A stretch of DNA of 64,000 bases from assembly GCA_016716885.1 (NCBI GenBank), contig JADJUV010000016.1:20218-84217 (forward strand), given 5' to 3'. The notes beneath the pieces were generated by a model. It did not search any database. It saw only the letters and a list, made by a program, of their open reading frames with translations, and was not told the origin of the DNA. This DNA comes from Candidatus Trichofilum aggregatum (GTDB lineage: Bacteria; Chloroflexota; Anaerolineae; Promineifilales; Promineifilaceae). Positions 32,790 to 42,335 of the stretch are shown piece after piece; the first letter of the stretch is position 1; each line of letters opens with the position of its first letter. The position numbers and the translations under genes were made by a program.

Positions 32790-35303
32790 ATGTCTGAACT
32801 ACCGCGGCCGCGTATTCCCCCCCGTTTTCTCTGCTTACCCTGGCTGGCCGGCGTTCTGCTGTTGCTGGGTTGGGCCTGGGCCACCGGCTGGCCCGGTTAT
32901 GGCCTCAAACCAGAGATCAACCAGGGGCGACTGAATACGGCCTTACCGGCTTTAGATGGCTCAGTTACTTTGCGCCAGAGCTTCACGGCCAACCGGGGCG
33001 GGCTGCGCGAGATTGAACTGGTATTGGTACGGTATGGCGAGATAGAGGGCGCTGAACGCGGCCGCGTCGTTCTCCAACTGCTCAATTCAGCCGGTGAGAT
33101 GGTGGCTGAAGAGGAATGGCCCACGGCCCCCATCCGGCACAACGACAACCGCCGCTTTCGTTTCTCACCCCAACCCGGTGGACAAACTTACACCCTGGTT
33201 TTGCGTGGCAACGAAAACAACAATGTCTCGGTTTGGGCCTATGACCAGGATGTGCTGGCTGGCGGCGAACTCACGGTAACGGGAGCAGAAAGTTCGGCTC
33301 AGGAGCTGCGCTTCACAACCCATTATCAGCTTACTTTGCCTGATGCCCTTGCCTTTTTGGGCCAGACCCTCTGGCAACAGGGTATCTTCTTCCTGCTAGC
33401 ACTTATTTTCCTCTTCCTGCCCGGTTTACTGCTCCAGCAAACCGCCACTTGGGTGGTGCGACGCACGACTTCCTACGATCTACCTACCCGTTTGGCTATC
33501 GCTCTGGCACTAGGAATTAGTTTTTGGGCCGTCTTATGGTTGTGGTCGAGCCTGCTCGGTTGGCGCTGGTCGGGCTGGTCATTATGGCTACTCGTGGGGA
33601 TGGGGATAGTTTGGGGTTTGGGGTTTCGCGTTTCAAGTTTCAAGTTTCAGCGTTTCAGGGGAGCACATTCGCCATTCACCCTTCACCCTTCACCATCTAC
33701 CATTCATCATTTGTTGTTGCTTTTCATTCTTGTCCTCGGATTGGCCGGACGCATTCTGGCACTCCGCGACCAGGCGTTTCCCCCGTGGGTGGATTCTAGC
33801 CGTCATGCGTTGATTACCGTCGTCATGGCTGAGCAAGGTCAGTTTTTGACCGATTACACACCGTTTTTGGATGTGGTGCGTGCCCCGTACCATTATGGTT
33901 TTCATACTATTTCGGCCAGTTTGTTGCTAATGACAGGGCGCGAGGTGGATTCGTTGTTGTTGTGGTTGGGACCGTTACTAAATGGATTAGTCCCGTTGGC
34001 GGTGTACGCGGCCGCAATGCTTTTCACCCGTCGGCGTTCCATAGCCCTCGCGGCCGCGTTCCTCACCGCCCTGCCCTTCTTCTTCCCGGCGTACTATGCC
34101 ACCTGGGGCCGCTTCACCCAACTGATGGGGATGCTGATTTTGCCCGTGTTGATGGGAGTTTCCAGTTTGGAGTTTCGAGTTTCGAGTTTCGAGTTTCGAG
34201 TTGGGGGGCGGATTGGGTTGATAGGCATGTTGGCGGCGGGGCTTTTTTTGGTGCATTTTCGGGTGTTTCTATTGTATGTCCCCTTTGTCCTGGTGCTTTT
34301 GCTCGTCCATCTGCCCACGCTCATCCGCCACCGACGCACTACGCATTACGCACTACGCCTCACGCGCTATTTTGGGCCGTTCGCGGCCGCGGCCATCCTC
34401 GCTCTTCTCCTCATCACCCCCCGCCTGCTCCGTTTGTGGCAAGATGCTAACCTGGAAGGGGCCTTGAGTGGTAGCCCGGAAGGGTACAACGATTTTCCCA
34501 TTGCCTATTTTACGACGGGCTGGGAAACCCCTTTCGCCTATGCCGCATTGCTTTGTGTGCCCATCATTTTGTTGGCCTGGTGGCGCGGACGGCGCTGGGC
34601 CAGACCGGCTCTCACGCTGGCATTATGGGTAGGATTACTCTTTTTGCTCCTGAGCGGTCGCGACCTGGGGCTACCGGAGACCTGGCTCATTAACACCAAT
34701 AGCATGGCGATTACGCTGTTTTTGCCTGTGGCGGTGGTGATAGCGCTGGTGGGCGAACGGGTGGGACGTTGGCTGATGCGGCCGCACTGGCTCCTACAGT
34801 TTATCGGTTACGCGGTGTTAGGTGGCTGGTTTGCGGCCGCGACCTTGTTTGGCCTGGAGCGTCAAGTCAATATCCTCAATGAACAAACCATTCTGGCCCG
34901 CCCGGCGGATGTTGCCGGGATTGACTGGGTGAAGGCTAACTTACCTGAGGATGCTGTGATCGCTGTCAATAGCTGGCTATGGTTGGGTCAGACCTGGGCG
35001 GGCAGTGATGGCGGAGCCTGGCTGGTGCAAATGACGGGTCTCCGTACAACCACCCCACCCGCCGATTATCTGTATAACCGTTTGCTCAATTTACAGGTGC
35101 GAAGCTGGAACCAACAGATGACGGCACAGGCAGATTGGGCTGGCGCGGCCGCGGCCGCGTGGTTGCGTTCCCAGGGAATCACCCATCTATTTGTAGGGCA
35201 ACGGGGGGGATTTTTAGACCCTTCAACCCTGCTTCGCAACCCGGAACTGACGCTGCTTTACCATCATGATGGCGTCTTCGTTTTTGGCGTTAATCCACCC
35301 TAA
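32790..35303 (+). CDS. Large multi-spanning membrane protein, GT-C glycosyltransferase-like
   Basis: An 837-residue protein with about twelve or more membrane helices. Helix 1 is near residues 13-33. A beta-rich outer domain (about 40-185) follows, with RQSFTANRGGLREIELVLVR recalling carbohydrate-binding modules, then the helical core and a C-terminal soluble part with VAGIDWVKANLPEDAVIAVNS, seen in GT-C type mannosyltransferase-like proteins. The acidic VDSSRHALITVV loop could be catalytic. Three inter-helix loops are made of iterated nucleotide words translated in frame (33622-33710, 34157-34202, 34335-34367). The TAA stop lies at the edge of a 131-base tandem repeat. No close family name is certain. 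Confidence 0.75.
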   Translation: MSELPRPRIPPRFLCLPWLAGVLLLLGWAWATGWPGYGLKPEINQGRLNTALPALDGSVTLRQSFTANRGGLREIELVLVRYGEIEGAERGRVVLQLLNSAGEMVAEEEWPTAPIRHNDNRRFRFSPQPGGQTYTLVLRGNENNNVSVWAYDQDVLAGGELTVTGAESSAQELRFTTHYQLTLPDALAFLGQTLWQQGIFFLLALIFLFLPGLLLQQTATWVVRRTTSYDLPTRLAIALALGISFWAVLWLWSSLLGWRWSGWSLWLLVGMGIVWGLGFRVSSFKFQRFRGAHSPFTLHPSPSTIHHLLLLFILVLGLAGRILALRDQAFPPWVDSSRHALITVVMAEQGQFLTDYTPFLDVVRAPYHYGFHTISASLLLMTGREVDSLLLWLGPLLNGLVPLAVYAAAMLFTRRRSIALAAAFLTALPFFFPAYYATWGRFTQLMGMLILPVLMGVSSLEFRVSSFEFRVGGRIGLIGMLAAGLFLVHFRVFLLYVPFVLVLLLVHLPTLIRHRRTTHYALRLTRYFGPFAAAAILALLLITPRLLRLWQDANLEGALSGSPEGYNDFPIAYFTTGWETPFAYAALLCVPIILLAWWRGRRWARPALTLALWVGLLFLLLSGRDLGLPETWLINTNSMAITLFLPVAVVIALVGERVGRWLMRPHWLLQFIGYAVLGGWFAAATLFGLERQVNILNEQTILARPADVAGIDWVKANLPEDAVIAVNSWLWLGQTWAGSDGGAWLVQMTGLRTTTPPADYLYNRLLNLQVRSWNQQMTAQADWAGAAAAAWLRSQGITHLFVGQRGGFLDPSTLLRNPELTLLYHHDGVFVFGVNPP
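33622..33710 (+). repeat. In-frame iterated words inside the 32790 gene, site 1
   Basis: GTTTCAAGTTTCAAGTTTCA is followed by CATTCACCCTTCACCCTTC and CACCATCTACCATTCATC. They encode FRVSSFKFQ and SPFTLHPSPSTIHH between two membrane helices. Confidence 0.85.
34157..34202 (+). repeat. In-frame iterated words inside the 32790 gene, site 2
   Basis: AGTTTCG is iterated in near-perfect copies (AGTTTCGAGTTTCGAGTTTC). It encodes VSSLEFRVSSFEFRV in a loop between two membrane helices. Confidence 0.88.
34335..34367 (+). repeat. In-frame iterated words inside the 32790 gene, site 3
   Basis: GCACTACGCATTACGCACTA is followed by CGCCTCACGC, encoding RTTHYALRLTR in a third inter-helix loop. Confidence 0.8.
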
Positions 35304-35563
35304 CCGGGACAAACCAGAAAATTTATCCGAAGATTAGCGCCGATTTTCGCAGATTAAAAAATCAGCGTTAATCCCCAAAATCTGCGGTTAAACTTCTTGC
35401 TAACTGGTCAAGAAATGATCTTGTAAGGTACTAACCTGGATAAACCAGAAAATTTATCCGCCGATTAACGCCGATTTTCGCTGATTAAAGAATCTGCGTT
35501 AATCCCCAAAATCTGCGGTTAAACTTTTTGCTAACTGGTCAAGCAGTTAACTCGTAAGACACT
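35302..35563. repeat. Tandem direct repeat, two 131-base units
   Basis: Positions 35302-35432 and 35433-35563 align at an offset of 131 bases with few differences. Shared blocks are AAACCAGAAAATTTATCCG, CGCCGATTTTCGC, GCGTTAATCCCCAAAATCTG and GCTAACTGGTCAAG. Each unit contains an internal inverted repeat of AATCTGCG/CGCAGATT words. 35564-35747 holds a further inverted word repeat (ACACGGATAGG / CCTATCCGTGT) and no gene. Confidence 0.9.
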
Positions 35564-35747
35564 ACCTTTTTTCCCAGACTTTGCTTGGAAAAACGGTGTG
35601 AACACGGATAGGAAAAACACGGATAAAAGCCAAAGCCCTCGGTGTTTCCCCTATCCGTGTACACAAGATTTCCCAAGCCTGCCATTTTTCCAGAAGATCG
35701 ACAATTTTTGGCCGATGTTGGTGCGTTAGTATCTGTGCGTGTCGCGG

Positions 35748-36665
35748 TCAGGTGGCGTATGACAAGAACCACACCCAGGAAAGCATAAGCAACGCGGCCG
35801 CGAACCAGCGCGGGGAACGGGCGAAAATAATGACGGCATAACCAGCCAGGCTGTACCAATTCAAGTACGGGACAAAAAAATAGGTCGCCAGGGCAGCCAC
35901 GGTCAGGCTTTTTTGGCGATACGCATACCCCAACAGCAACAAACCCAGCGGGATACCCCACGGCCATAAACTTACATCATCCACCCGGTATAGATCGGGC
36001 AGACGTTCCCAGATATCGAGCGGCCATACACCATAAACCAGGAAGGATAGAAGAAACAGCAGGCCCAGTCCGACAATCAACTGTTTTTTCTGGGGCGAAA
36101 AGAGGAAAAAGAACGCGGCCGCGAACCCCATTGTTTGTGGTTTCAACAACAGCAGGGCCAACCCCACCACCTGCCAACCCACCGGGTTAGGCAAAACCAG
36201 AGCTAACCCCGCCACTGGCAGGGCATCCGTTTCTCCCCGGATCAACAAGGTCACGTAGAAAGGGGTCAACAAAACCAGCAACAGGGTCATGAAACCGCCC
36301 CCCAAACGATGAACCGCATAAGCCGTGAGCGCCACACTGAAAGCGGCGAACAGGCCACGGGCCAGGTCTTCCGGGAACAGGGTAAACGGGGCCAGGATAA
36401 CCGCTAACCAGGGGGGGTACACCAAATGAAAACTGTTCTCATACGGGTCGAGCCAGTTTTGTCCAGCGGGATAGAAGGTGAAATGCCAATCTTCGCGGAT
36501 GTTTACGTGGCTACCAAACCAGAAAGCACTGACACAGACAAGCAGTACCACCGGCCAACGCAGGGGTAAATCAGATTTACGCCACCGCTCCCAGGTTGTC
36601 TGAATCTGTTGCCATCGGTCTATCAGGGGAGAGGTTGTTGGCGTAAGGCTGTCATTTTGATCCAT
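35748..36665 (-). CDS. Multi-spanning membrane protein, DUF2029/GT87-like
   Basis: A 305-residue integral membrane protein with about eight helices. An early outer loop reads NIREDWHFTFYPAGQNWLDPYENSF in two parts: the acidic pair after the first helix and the YP-x-x-G motif are typical of lipid-phosphate-sugar-dependent GT-C glycosyltransferases (DUF2029). A second motif is LIRGETDALPVAGLAL. It probably adds a sugar on the outer membrane face. The start overlaps the end of the upstream methyltransferase gene by 43 bases, so both belong to one transcript. Confidence 0.8.
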   Translation of the reverse strand: MDQNDSLTPTTSPLIDRWQQIQTTWERWRKSDLPLRWPVVLLVCVSAFWFGSHVNIREDWHFTFYPAGQNWLDPYENSFHLVYPPWLAVILAPFTLFPEDLARGLFAAFSVALTAYAVHRLGGGFMTLLLVLLTPFYVTLLIRGETDALPVAGLALVLPNPVGWQVVGLALLLLKPQTMGFAAAFFFLFSPQKKQLIVGLGLLFLLSFLVYGVWPLDIWERLPDLYRVDDVSLWPWGIPLGLLLLGYAYRQKSLTVAALATYFFVPYLNWYSLAGYAVIIFARSPRWFAAALLMLSWVWFLSYAT

Positions 36666-37366
36666 TCACGCACCATCACTTCCTTATCTGTTTCGGCGGA
36701 ACGGAGCAAATCATCCGCCTGAGTCATGACTTGTTGTTCAATGATCATATCTTCCCAACTTTGGGCCAGATGGTCATAAAGCTCATGGATGGTATCGGCA
36801 AAGGTGACGAAGGCAAAACGGGTTTGCTGTTCCTGGCTAAACCAACCATTTTTGACGGCCTGGGCCAGAGCCGTATCTGTTTGGAAATAGCTGACAAACT
36901 CGCTTTCTTCATTGACCCAGCCCACACAGATTTGTTGCTGGGCCAGGCGCACATGGATAGGCGGCGGTTCGCCAGCGGGGTGAATATCAATGAGCAGTCC
37001 TCCCGGTTTGAGCAGGCTGTGTATCTGTTTCAGGGCATGAACCATACCCTCGGCGGGCATACATCAGAGTGACCAGGAGAAAATGGCGACATCGTAGAGC
37101 TGGTTCGCGGCCGCGGCAAACTCCTCTAGGGAACTAGCGAAAAACTGAACCCGACCATACCACTGGGGGGGCAAGGTGCGCTTCGCGGCCGCGATCTTCT
37201 CCGCTTTCGGATCAAGGGCATGAACCAGGGCCGGTTTGTGCCCATAGCCCCACGTCAGCCGCCCATCGCCACAACCCACTTCCAGTACCGTCAGCCCCCG
37301 CAAATCACCCGCCAGACGATACAACGTATTCATTTCACTATCTTCAGGATCAAGTCGAACAGTCAT
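36623..37366 (-). CDS. Class I SAM-dependent methyltransferase interrupted by an in-frame TGA
   Basis: Two halves in the same frame form one protein of about 247 residues. The first half (37366-37067) has the SAM loop VLEVGCGDGRLTWGYG and ends DVAIFSWSL. A TGA at 37064-37066 follows, then CMPAEGMVHALKQIHSLLKPGG, the next family block. No frameshift is needed, so this differs from the other broken genes here. The TGA falls where Cys is common in this fold (SLC before a proline-containing turn). A hairpin GGGTATG-GTT-CATGCCC (37049-37033) begins 14 bases downstream. It could be selenocysteine, a nonsense mutation or a base error. The substrate is unknown. Confidence 0.75.
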
Positions 37367-37626
37367 AAGTCTCCTGCGGGAAAAAGGGGCGAGTGGCGAG
37401 TCGGCGAGTCACGGCATCGATTTCTTAGGCCCCCGGGCATTTCACCCCAACCCCGCCCCCAGGCGCTTCCCCCCCCGGAGGGGTTAGGGGAAGGTCTCCG
37501 ACCAAATCGGCTAACGAGTTGGTAAGTGTACGAGTTGACTTTGGAAAAGCCCTGGTCGGCGAGTTTGACAGCTTATCCATTTTGCGCCACCATACCCACG
37601 TATCTTACCATCAACCAGGAGGCGAG

Positions 37627-39137
37627 ATGAACCCCACCCTTTCCCTCACCGATTTCCACACCTTACCCCAATATGCGGCCGCGTACGATGCCTTTTTGCA
37701 AAAATTCCCCACGTTTCGCCAGACGCAACGGCTCGATGAGCTGCGCGCCAGTGAATATGCCCGTCTCGACCGCACCGGGCAAGTTTATCTGGATTATACC
37801 GGCGGTGGCCTTTACGCCGAGAGCCAGATCAAACAGCATACCGCCTTGCTCACCGAACAAGTTTGGGGCAACCCTCACTCGAATAACCCCACCTCGTTGG
37901 CGATGACCCACAAGGTAGAAGAGGCCCGCGCCTACGTGCTGGAATTCTTCCGCGCCGACCCGGAAGAGTATGTGGCGATTTTTACGGCCAATGCCAGTGG
38001 GGCGCTCAAATTAGTGGGTGAAGCGTATCCCTTTGCGCCAGGTGGGACCTATGCCCTGGTATTTGATAATCACAACTCGGTGAATGGTATCCGTGAATTT
38101 GCCCAGGCCAAGGGGGCTGAGGTGCATTATGTGCCCGTGCAAATGCCAGAACTCCGGTTGGCCGGGGCAACCTTGAAGCAGGTATTAGACACACCACCGA
38201 CCGGACAGCCCCGTTTGTTTGCCTTCCCGGCTCAATCTAACTACTCCGGAGTGCAACATTCTTTGCACTGGATCACCTATGCCCAGGAGCGGGGGTGGGA
38301 TGTGTTGTTGGACGCGGCCGCGTTCGCACCCACCAACCGCCTCGACCTCAGCCAGTGTCATCCCGATTTCGTTTGTCTTTCCTTCTACAAAATTTTTGGT
38401 TACCCCACTGGCGTAGGCTGTCTACTGGCCCGCAAGTCGGCCCTCTCCAAATTACACCGTCCCTGGTTTGCCGGGGGACGGTCTCTCTCGTCTCTATCAA
38501 TCTCAATGCCCATCGCCTGGCTGCCCATGAGGCCGGTTTTGAAGATGGGACGGTTAACTATTTGAGCTTACCCGCAGTCGAAATCGGCCTGCGCCATATT
38601 GCCGCCATTGGGCCGGAAACGATTCACGAACGAGTCACCTGCCTGACGGGGTGGTTGTTGGCACAGTTACAAAGTTTGCGCCACGATAATGGTCTGCCTC
38701 TGGTCGAAATTTTTGGGCCAACCAGTACGGAAGCTCGTGGCGGCACCATTTCCGTCTCGTTCCTGGACAAAAACGATTGTCCGTTTGATGAACAGCGGGT
38801 AGAAGAGTTAGCCAATGAGGCCCATATCTCCATTCGCACGGGCTGTTTTTGTAATCCGGGGGCGGGGGAAGTGGCCCATCAGCTGACGGCTGAGGACATA
38901 ACGGATTATTATTTCGAGGGGCGAGCGATGAGTTATCTGGATTTTCAGCGCTGGGTGCAGCAAAAAAGTGGCAAGAAGATCGGGGCCACCCGTATTTCGG
39001 TGGGGCTGGCGACTAACTTTGCGGATGTGTACCGATTTGTGCAGTTCGCGGCCGCGTTCCGCAACAAAACCATCACCGAGGTCGGCGGTACCCAGTTCTG
39101 TGCTGTTCACAACCCCCTCATCCGGGATACCGTGTAA
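37627..39137 (+). CDS. Class V aminotransferase / molybdenum cofactor sulfurase-like, one frameshift
   Basis: PLP enzyme of about 502 residues related to cysteine desulfurases and the N-terminal domain of Moco sulfurase. The start at 37627 follows CAGGAGGCGAG. Seen are DYTGGGLYAESQI, a cofactor Asp in DAAAFAPTNRLDLS, the PLP lysine in CLSFYKIFGYPTGVG, FEDGTVNYLSLPAVEIGL and a cysteine-bearing loop RTGCFCNPGAGE. The G5 run at 38473-38477 carries a one-base shift; restoring it gives FAGGTVSLVSINLNAH. Substrate and pathway are unknown; no MOSC domain is attached. The 37367-37626 region upstream holds word repeats of CGAGT and a C-rich repeat, no gene. Confidence 0.88.
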
Positions 39138-39198
39138 CGTCGGTGATGGTTCATAGAAAGAAGCCACGAATTACACGAATTAACACGCTAACATCTTC

Positions 39199-39292
39199 TC
39201 GTTCCACGCTCTGCGTGGAATGCTCCCCGCGACGCTCTGCGTCGCATAGGACGCAGAGCGTCCCAGATGGTATTCCCACGCAGAGCGTAGGA
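39199..39292. repeat. REP-like palindrome cluster (ACGCTCTGCGT)
   Basis: Three copies of the word ACGCTCTGCGT or its complement lie in alternating orientation (39206, 39232, 39251, 39279). TTCCACGCTCTGCGTGGAA and GACGCTCTGCGTC are perfect palindromes. Similar sequences are, from memory, dispersed in many environmental bacterial genomes. It lies between convergent genes. 39165-39188 has CACGAATT words. Confidence 0.8.
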
Positions 39293-39365
39293 ATAAGACC
39301 TGAACGTTACGCTTGGTAACATCCGTTCAGCCGTGTTTCCCCATCCGGGTATACAAACCTTGAGA

Positions 39366-40676
39366 TTACGCCCCACGAGGAACGACCAGCCCCAGTTCGG
39401 TGGTAGTGTAGCCGGGGAACACGTCGGTCAGGCGGGGATTGTTGAGGCGGCCGCGGATGATTTCGCCCAAAATGTCCCGGTAGTCGGTCGTGATAGCCAG
39501 GTCGCCAGGGCCGGTGAGCTGTTCTGGTTGCAAGCCGGGCCACCGGCTGAACACCTGACCGCCCCGGATGCCACCCCCCATTACCATCATCATGTTGCCA
39601 TGCCCATGATCCGTGCCCAGACTGCCGTTTTCTTGTAACCGCCGCCCAAATTCGGACATGACCACCACAGTGACGTTGCCCATTTGCGGTTGTAAATCTT
39701 CGTAGAAGGCGGCCAACCCCTGGCCGAGCGCCTCTAGCTGGCGGGCCATGATCCCTTCGGTGCTGCCCTGGGCGATATGGGTATCCCAACCCCCGTAATC
39801 CACACAGGCTACTTCCACCCCAACCTCGGCGCGGATGAGTTGGGCCACGGTTTGCAGGGCCATACCCAGTTCACCTTCGGGATAGCCGCGGCCGCGTGGC
39901 TGATACGTCCCGGTGTCAATTTGCGCCAGCAAATCAATGGTGGCAAAGGTCTGCTGCGCGGCCGCGGTCAGCACATCATCCCCCTGGTTGTATAGGGCCA
40001 TCAGCAGAGCCTGCATCTGCCCCACCTGGTCATCACGCCCTTGCAGGTGATAGTCGGCGATGGTTTGCAGGGCGGTGGCCGAGACGGAACCGCTGAGGGA
40101 AGCGGGCAACATGTCGCCAATGCCGATGGCCCGCAAGGCCGAACTGTTGCCCGTGTCCAGCGAAGTGAGGTGGCGGGCCAACCAGCCGGTATAAATGCCA
40201 CTGCCATCCGCCCCCCGCTCCATCAAATCCATGGCCTCAAAATGGGAACGGGTTTCGTCTGGGGAGCCGGTGGCTTGCACGAAGGCCATACTGCCCGCCG
40301 TGTAGATGGATTGCAAGGGAGCGAGTCCCGGGTGCAGACCGAAGAAACCATCCAGGTCAACCGCCCGCAGACTGGCGCTGTTGTCGTCGGGGCGGGGGAT
40401 GCCGATGGTGGGCCGTTTCTGGTAGTAGCCATCATCGCCGTGGGGCACGACGATGTTGAGGCCATCGGCCCCGCCGCGCAGGAAGATACAAACCAGGGTG
40501 TCGCCGCGTGGCCCCACGTGGGGGTCGGCCAGGGCCAGGCGGGGCATCCAGGTGGGCAAGGCGACGAGGTTGCGCCCAAAAAAGAGCGCGGCCGCGGACG
40601 CCATCCCCCCCTGTAAAAACGAGCGCCGACTAACACGAGCGTATTCCTGGCAGTGAGTGGTGAGGGTAGTAGGCAT
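39366..40676 (-). CDS. DUF1501 protein with Tat signal
   Basis: A 436-residue exported protein. The N-terminal twin-arginine signal is SRRSFLQGGMASAAALFFG. The body has the DUF1501 features: TLVCIFLRGGADGLNIVVPHGDD, DYGGWDTHIAQG, VVVMSEFGRRLQENGSLGTDHG and GHGNMMMVMGGGIRGG. The fold is sulfatase/alkaline-phosphatase-like with likely metal-binding Asp and His residues, but activity is unknown. The start at 40676 was chosen because it places the Arg pair near the N-terminus. The DUF1800 gene directly upstream is the standard partner; both probably fold in the cytoplasm and leave by Tat. Confidence 0.93.
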   Translation of the reverse strand: MPTTLTTHCQEYARVSRRSFLQGGMASAAALFFGRNLVALPTWMPRLALADPHVGPRGDTLVCIFLRGGADGLNIVVPHGDDGYYQKRPTIGIPRPDDNSASLRAVDLDGFFGLHPGLAPLQSIYTAGSMAFVQATGSPDETRSHFEAMDLMERGADGSGIYTGWLARHLTSLDTGNSSALRAIGIGDMLPASLSGSVSATALQTIADYHLQGRDDQVGQMQALLMALYNQGDDVLTAAAQQTFATIDLLAQIDTGTYQPRGRGYPEGELGMALQTVAQLIRAEVGVEVACVDYGGWDTHIAQGSTEGIMARQLEALGQGLAAFYEDLQPQMGNVTVVVMSEFGRRLQENGSLGTDHGHGNMMMVMGGGIRGGQVFSRWPGLQPEQLTGPGDLAITTDYRDILGEIIRGRLNNPRLTDVFPGYTTTELGLVVPRGA

Positions 40677-40696
40677 AGGGTCTCCTTTTGAAAGAG

Positions 40697-40766
40697 GAGA
40701 CTGAGAGATTAAGAGACTGAGAGACTGGCGAACCAATCTCTCAGTCTCTTAATCTCTTAGTCTCTC
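40697..40766. repeat. Word-iterated inverted repeat (GAGACTGAGA family)
   Basis: Left arm 40697-40728 (GAGACTGAGAGATTAAGAGA then CTGAGAGACTGG) pairs with right arm 40733-40766 with about two mismatches around CGAA. It sits between the DUF1800 and DUF1501 genes. Half-copies of the same words are at 10577-10611 and 13889-13915. Confidence 0.9.
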
Positions 40767-40767
40767 A

Positions 40768-42279
40768 TCACGTCCATTGAAAGGCTGGGCTGGCCAGCAT
40801 GAGCGCGGCCGCGTCGCCTAAACGAGCGGGGACGGAGCCGACGTAAGCGGTGAAAAGGGAAAGGGCCGCACTGTCCAACGGACGGCCCAGGGTGATGCCC
40901 GCCAACTGGTTCAGGGCGGTAGGGATGTCGTTGGTTGTGGCAGTGACGATCCGCTCCAAGGCCACGGCTTCGCCCAATTGACCACTGGTGAGGGCCAGGG
41001 CAAAGTTCCAGCGGGGCAACAGATTGCTGGCCCAGGCGGTGGCGACATCGGGGTAACCATCGGGCGGGGACCATTGGAACAGGGGTTGGCCCATGCGGTC
41101 GAGCCAGGGATTGAGGCGGCGAAACTGGATGGTGGGGCTGTGCAGGGCGCGTAAGCTGGAGACAAAGTAGGCAAACGGGCGTTTGAGTTTAGGTGGCCCA
41201 CTTTGGAACTCGTCGCTGAGAAAGATGACGCGCAACATGGCTTTGATGTCACCATCGGTTTGTTGGTAGGTTTGGGCCACCAGGGCCACCAGGGCGGGGG
41301 GTGGCTCATCGGCCACGAAGCGGCGGACGAGTTTGGTGGCGATGAAGGTGGCGGTGCTGGGATGGGTGACGAGGATTTCCAGCAGTTGCAGGACGTCTTG
41401 TTCGCCCTGCCCGGCCGGGAAGGTGTTACTGAGGGCGGTTTTGGCCTCGTTGTCGTGTTGGTCGGGCATGAAGGTGAATTGGCCCTGGTTGCGGCCGCGA
41501 CGCCCCACGCTCCAACCAGTGAGAAGGCGGGCCACGGCCTGGACATCTTGTTGGCTATAACCGCCGTTGACGCCCAGGGTGTGTAGCTCTAACAGTTCGC
41601 GGGCGTAATTCTCATTGGGTTGCCCCTTCTCGTTGCGCACGTTGTCCAGGTAGACGAGCATGGCCGGGCTTTGGGCTGAGGCGAAGAGCAGATCGCGGAA
41701 TTTGCCCAGGGCATGGGGGCGAATGACATCACGGTCGTCTACGATTTTGAGGGCCAGCATGGTCTGGGTTTTGCGGACGTAAATGTTGAAATGGTCAGAC
41801 CAGAATTCGACCATCGCCTCGTATAGTTGGCGGGCGGAGAAGATGGCTCGGCCATAGACGGAGAGGCCCAGTTCGGGGGCTAATTCTTGGGGTTCCAGGT
41901 CAATGATGGCGTCAATGTCTTGGTGGTAGTAGGTGAGATTACCCAGGAAAGCGTCCGCGGCCGCGTCGTCTAGACCATCCGGGTTCAGTTGTTCCTCTAG
42001 CAGGGCGGCCAAACCGAGGGCGCGGCCGCGTTCCAGGTCGCCCGGTTTTGGCCCATAACCGGCCCGGTTGAGGAACCGCCAGATGGGGTCTACCTGGATG
42101 GTGGGCAGACCGGCCACCGGGGTGGATGGGTGCGCGTTGGGGGGCGGAACGGGCGTGGCGAGGGTATCGGGGAGTTGCCCTTTGGCTATTTCGCGGCCAA
42201 TGACGCTACAACCACTGGCGGTGAGGGTCGCGGCCGCGAGGCCACCGAGTTTGAGGAATTCACGGCGCGAGAGGTTCAT
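40768..42279 (-). CDS. DUF1800 protein with Tat lipoprotein signal
   Basis: A 503-residue exported protein. The N-terminus LSRREFLKLGGLAAATLTAS is a twin-arginine signal, ending at a lipobox-like ASGC. DUF1800 features are FLNRAGYGPKPGDLERGRALG, ALLEEQLNPDGLDD, MVEFWSDHFNIYVRK, NENYARELLELHTLGVNGGYS and DVQAVARLLTGWS. DUF1800 and DUF1501 genes nearly always pair; their shared function is not known. A function with surface polymers or secreted substrates is only a guess. Four GCGGCCGC copies fall inside. Confidence 0.93.
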   Translation of the reverse strand: MNLSRREFLKLGGLAAATLTASGCSVIGREIAKGQLPDTLATPVPPPNAHPSTPVAGLPTIQVDPIWRFLNRAGYGPKPGDLERGRALGLAALLEEQLNPDGLDDAAADAFLGNLTYYHQDIDAIIDLEPQELAPELGLSVYGRAIFSARQLYEAMVEFWSDHFNIYVRKTQTMLALKIVDDRDVIRPHALGKFRDLLFASAQSPAMLVYLDNVRNEKGQPNENYARELLELHTLGVNGGYSQQDVQAVARLLTGWSVGRRGRNQGQFTFMPDQHDNEAKTALSNTFPAGQGEQDVLQLLEILVTHPSTATFIATKLVRRFVADEPPPALVALVAQTYQQTDGDIKAMLRVIFLSDEFQSGPPKLKRPFAYFVSSLRALHSPTIQFRRLNPWLDRMGQPLFQWSPPDGYPDVATAWASNLLPRWNFALALTSGQLGEAVALERIVTATTNDIPTALNQLAGITLGRPLDSAALSLFTAYVGSVPARLGDAAALMLASPAFQWT

Positions 42280-42335
42280 GGGTTACTCCAGAAGAAAGGA
42301 CTGAGGATTGAGGACTGAGTGGTGAGCAACGAATG

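Noticed and set aside
40041..40616. 191-codon + strand frame
   Set aside because: Antisense shadow of the well-supported DUF1501 gene.
40697..40766. CRISPR array candidates among short repeats
   Set aside because: The repeats are contiguous imperfect words and inverted arms without unique spacers, and no cas genes occur.
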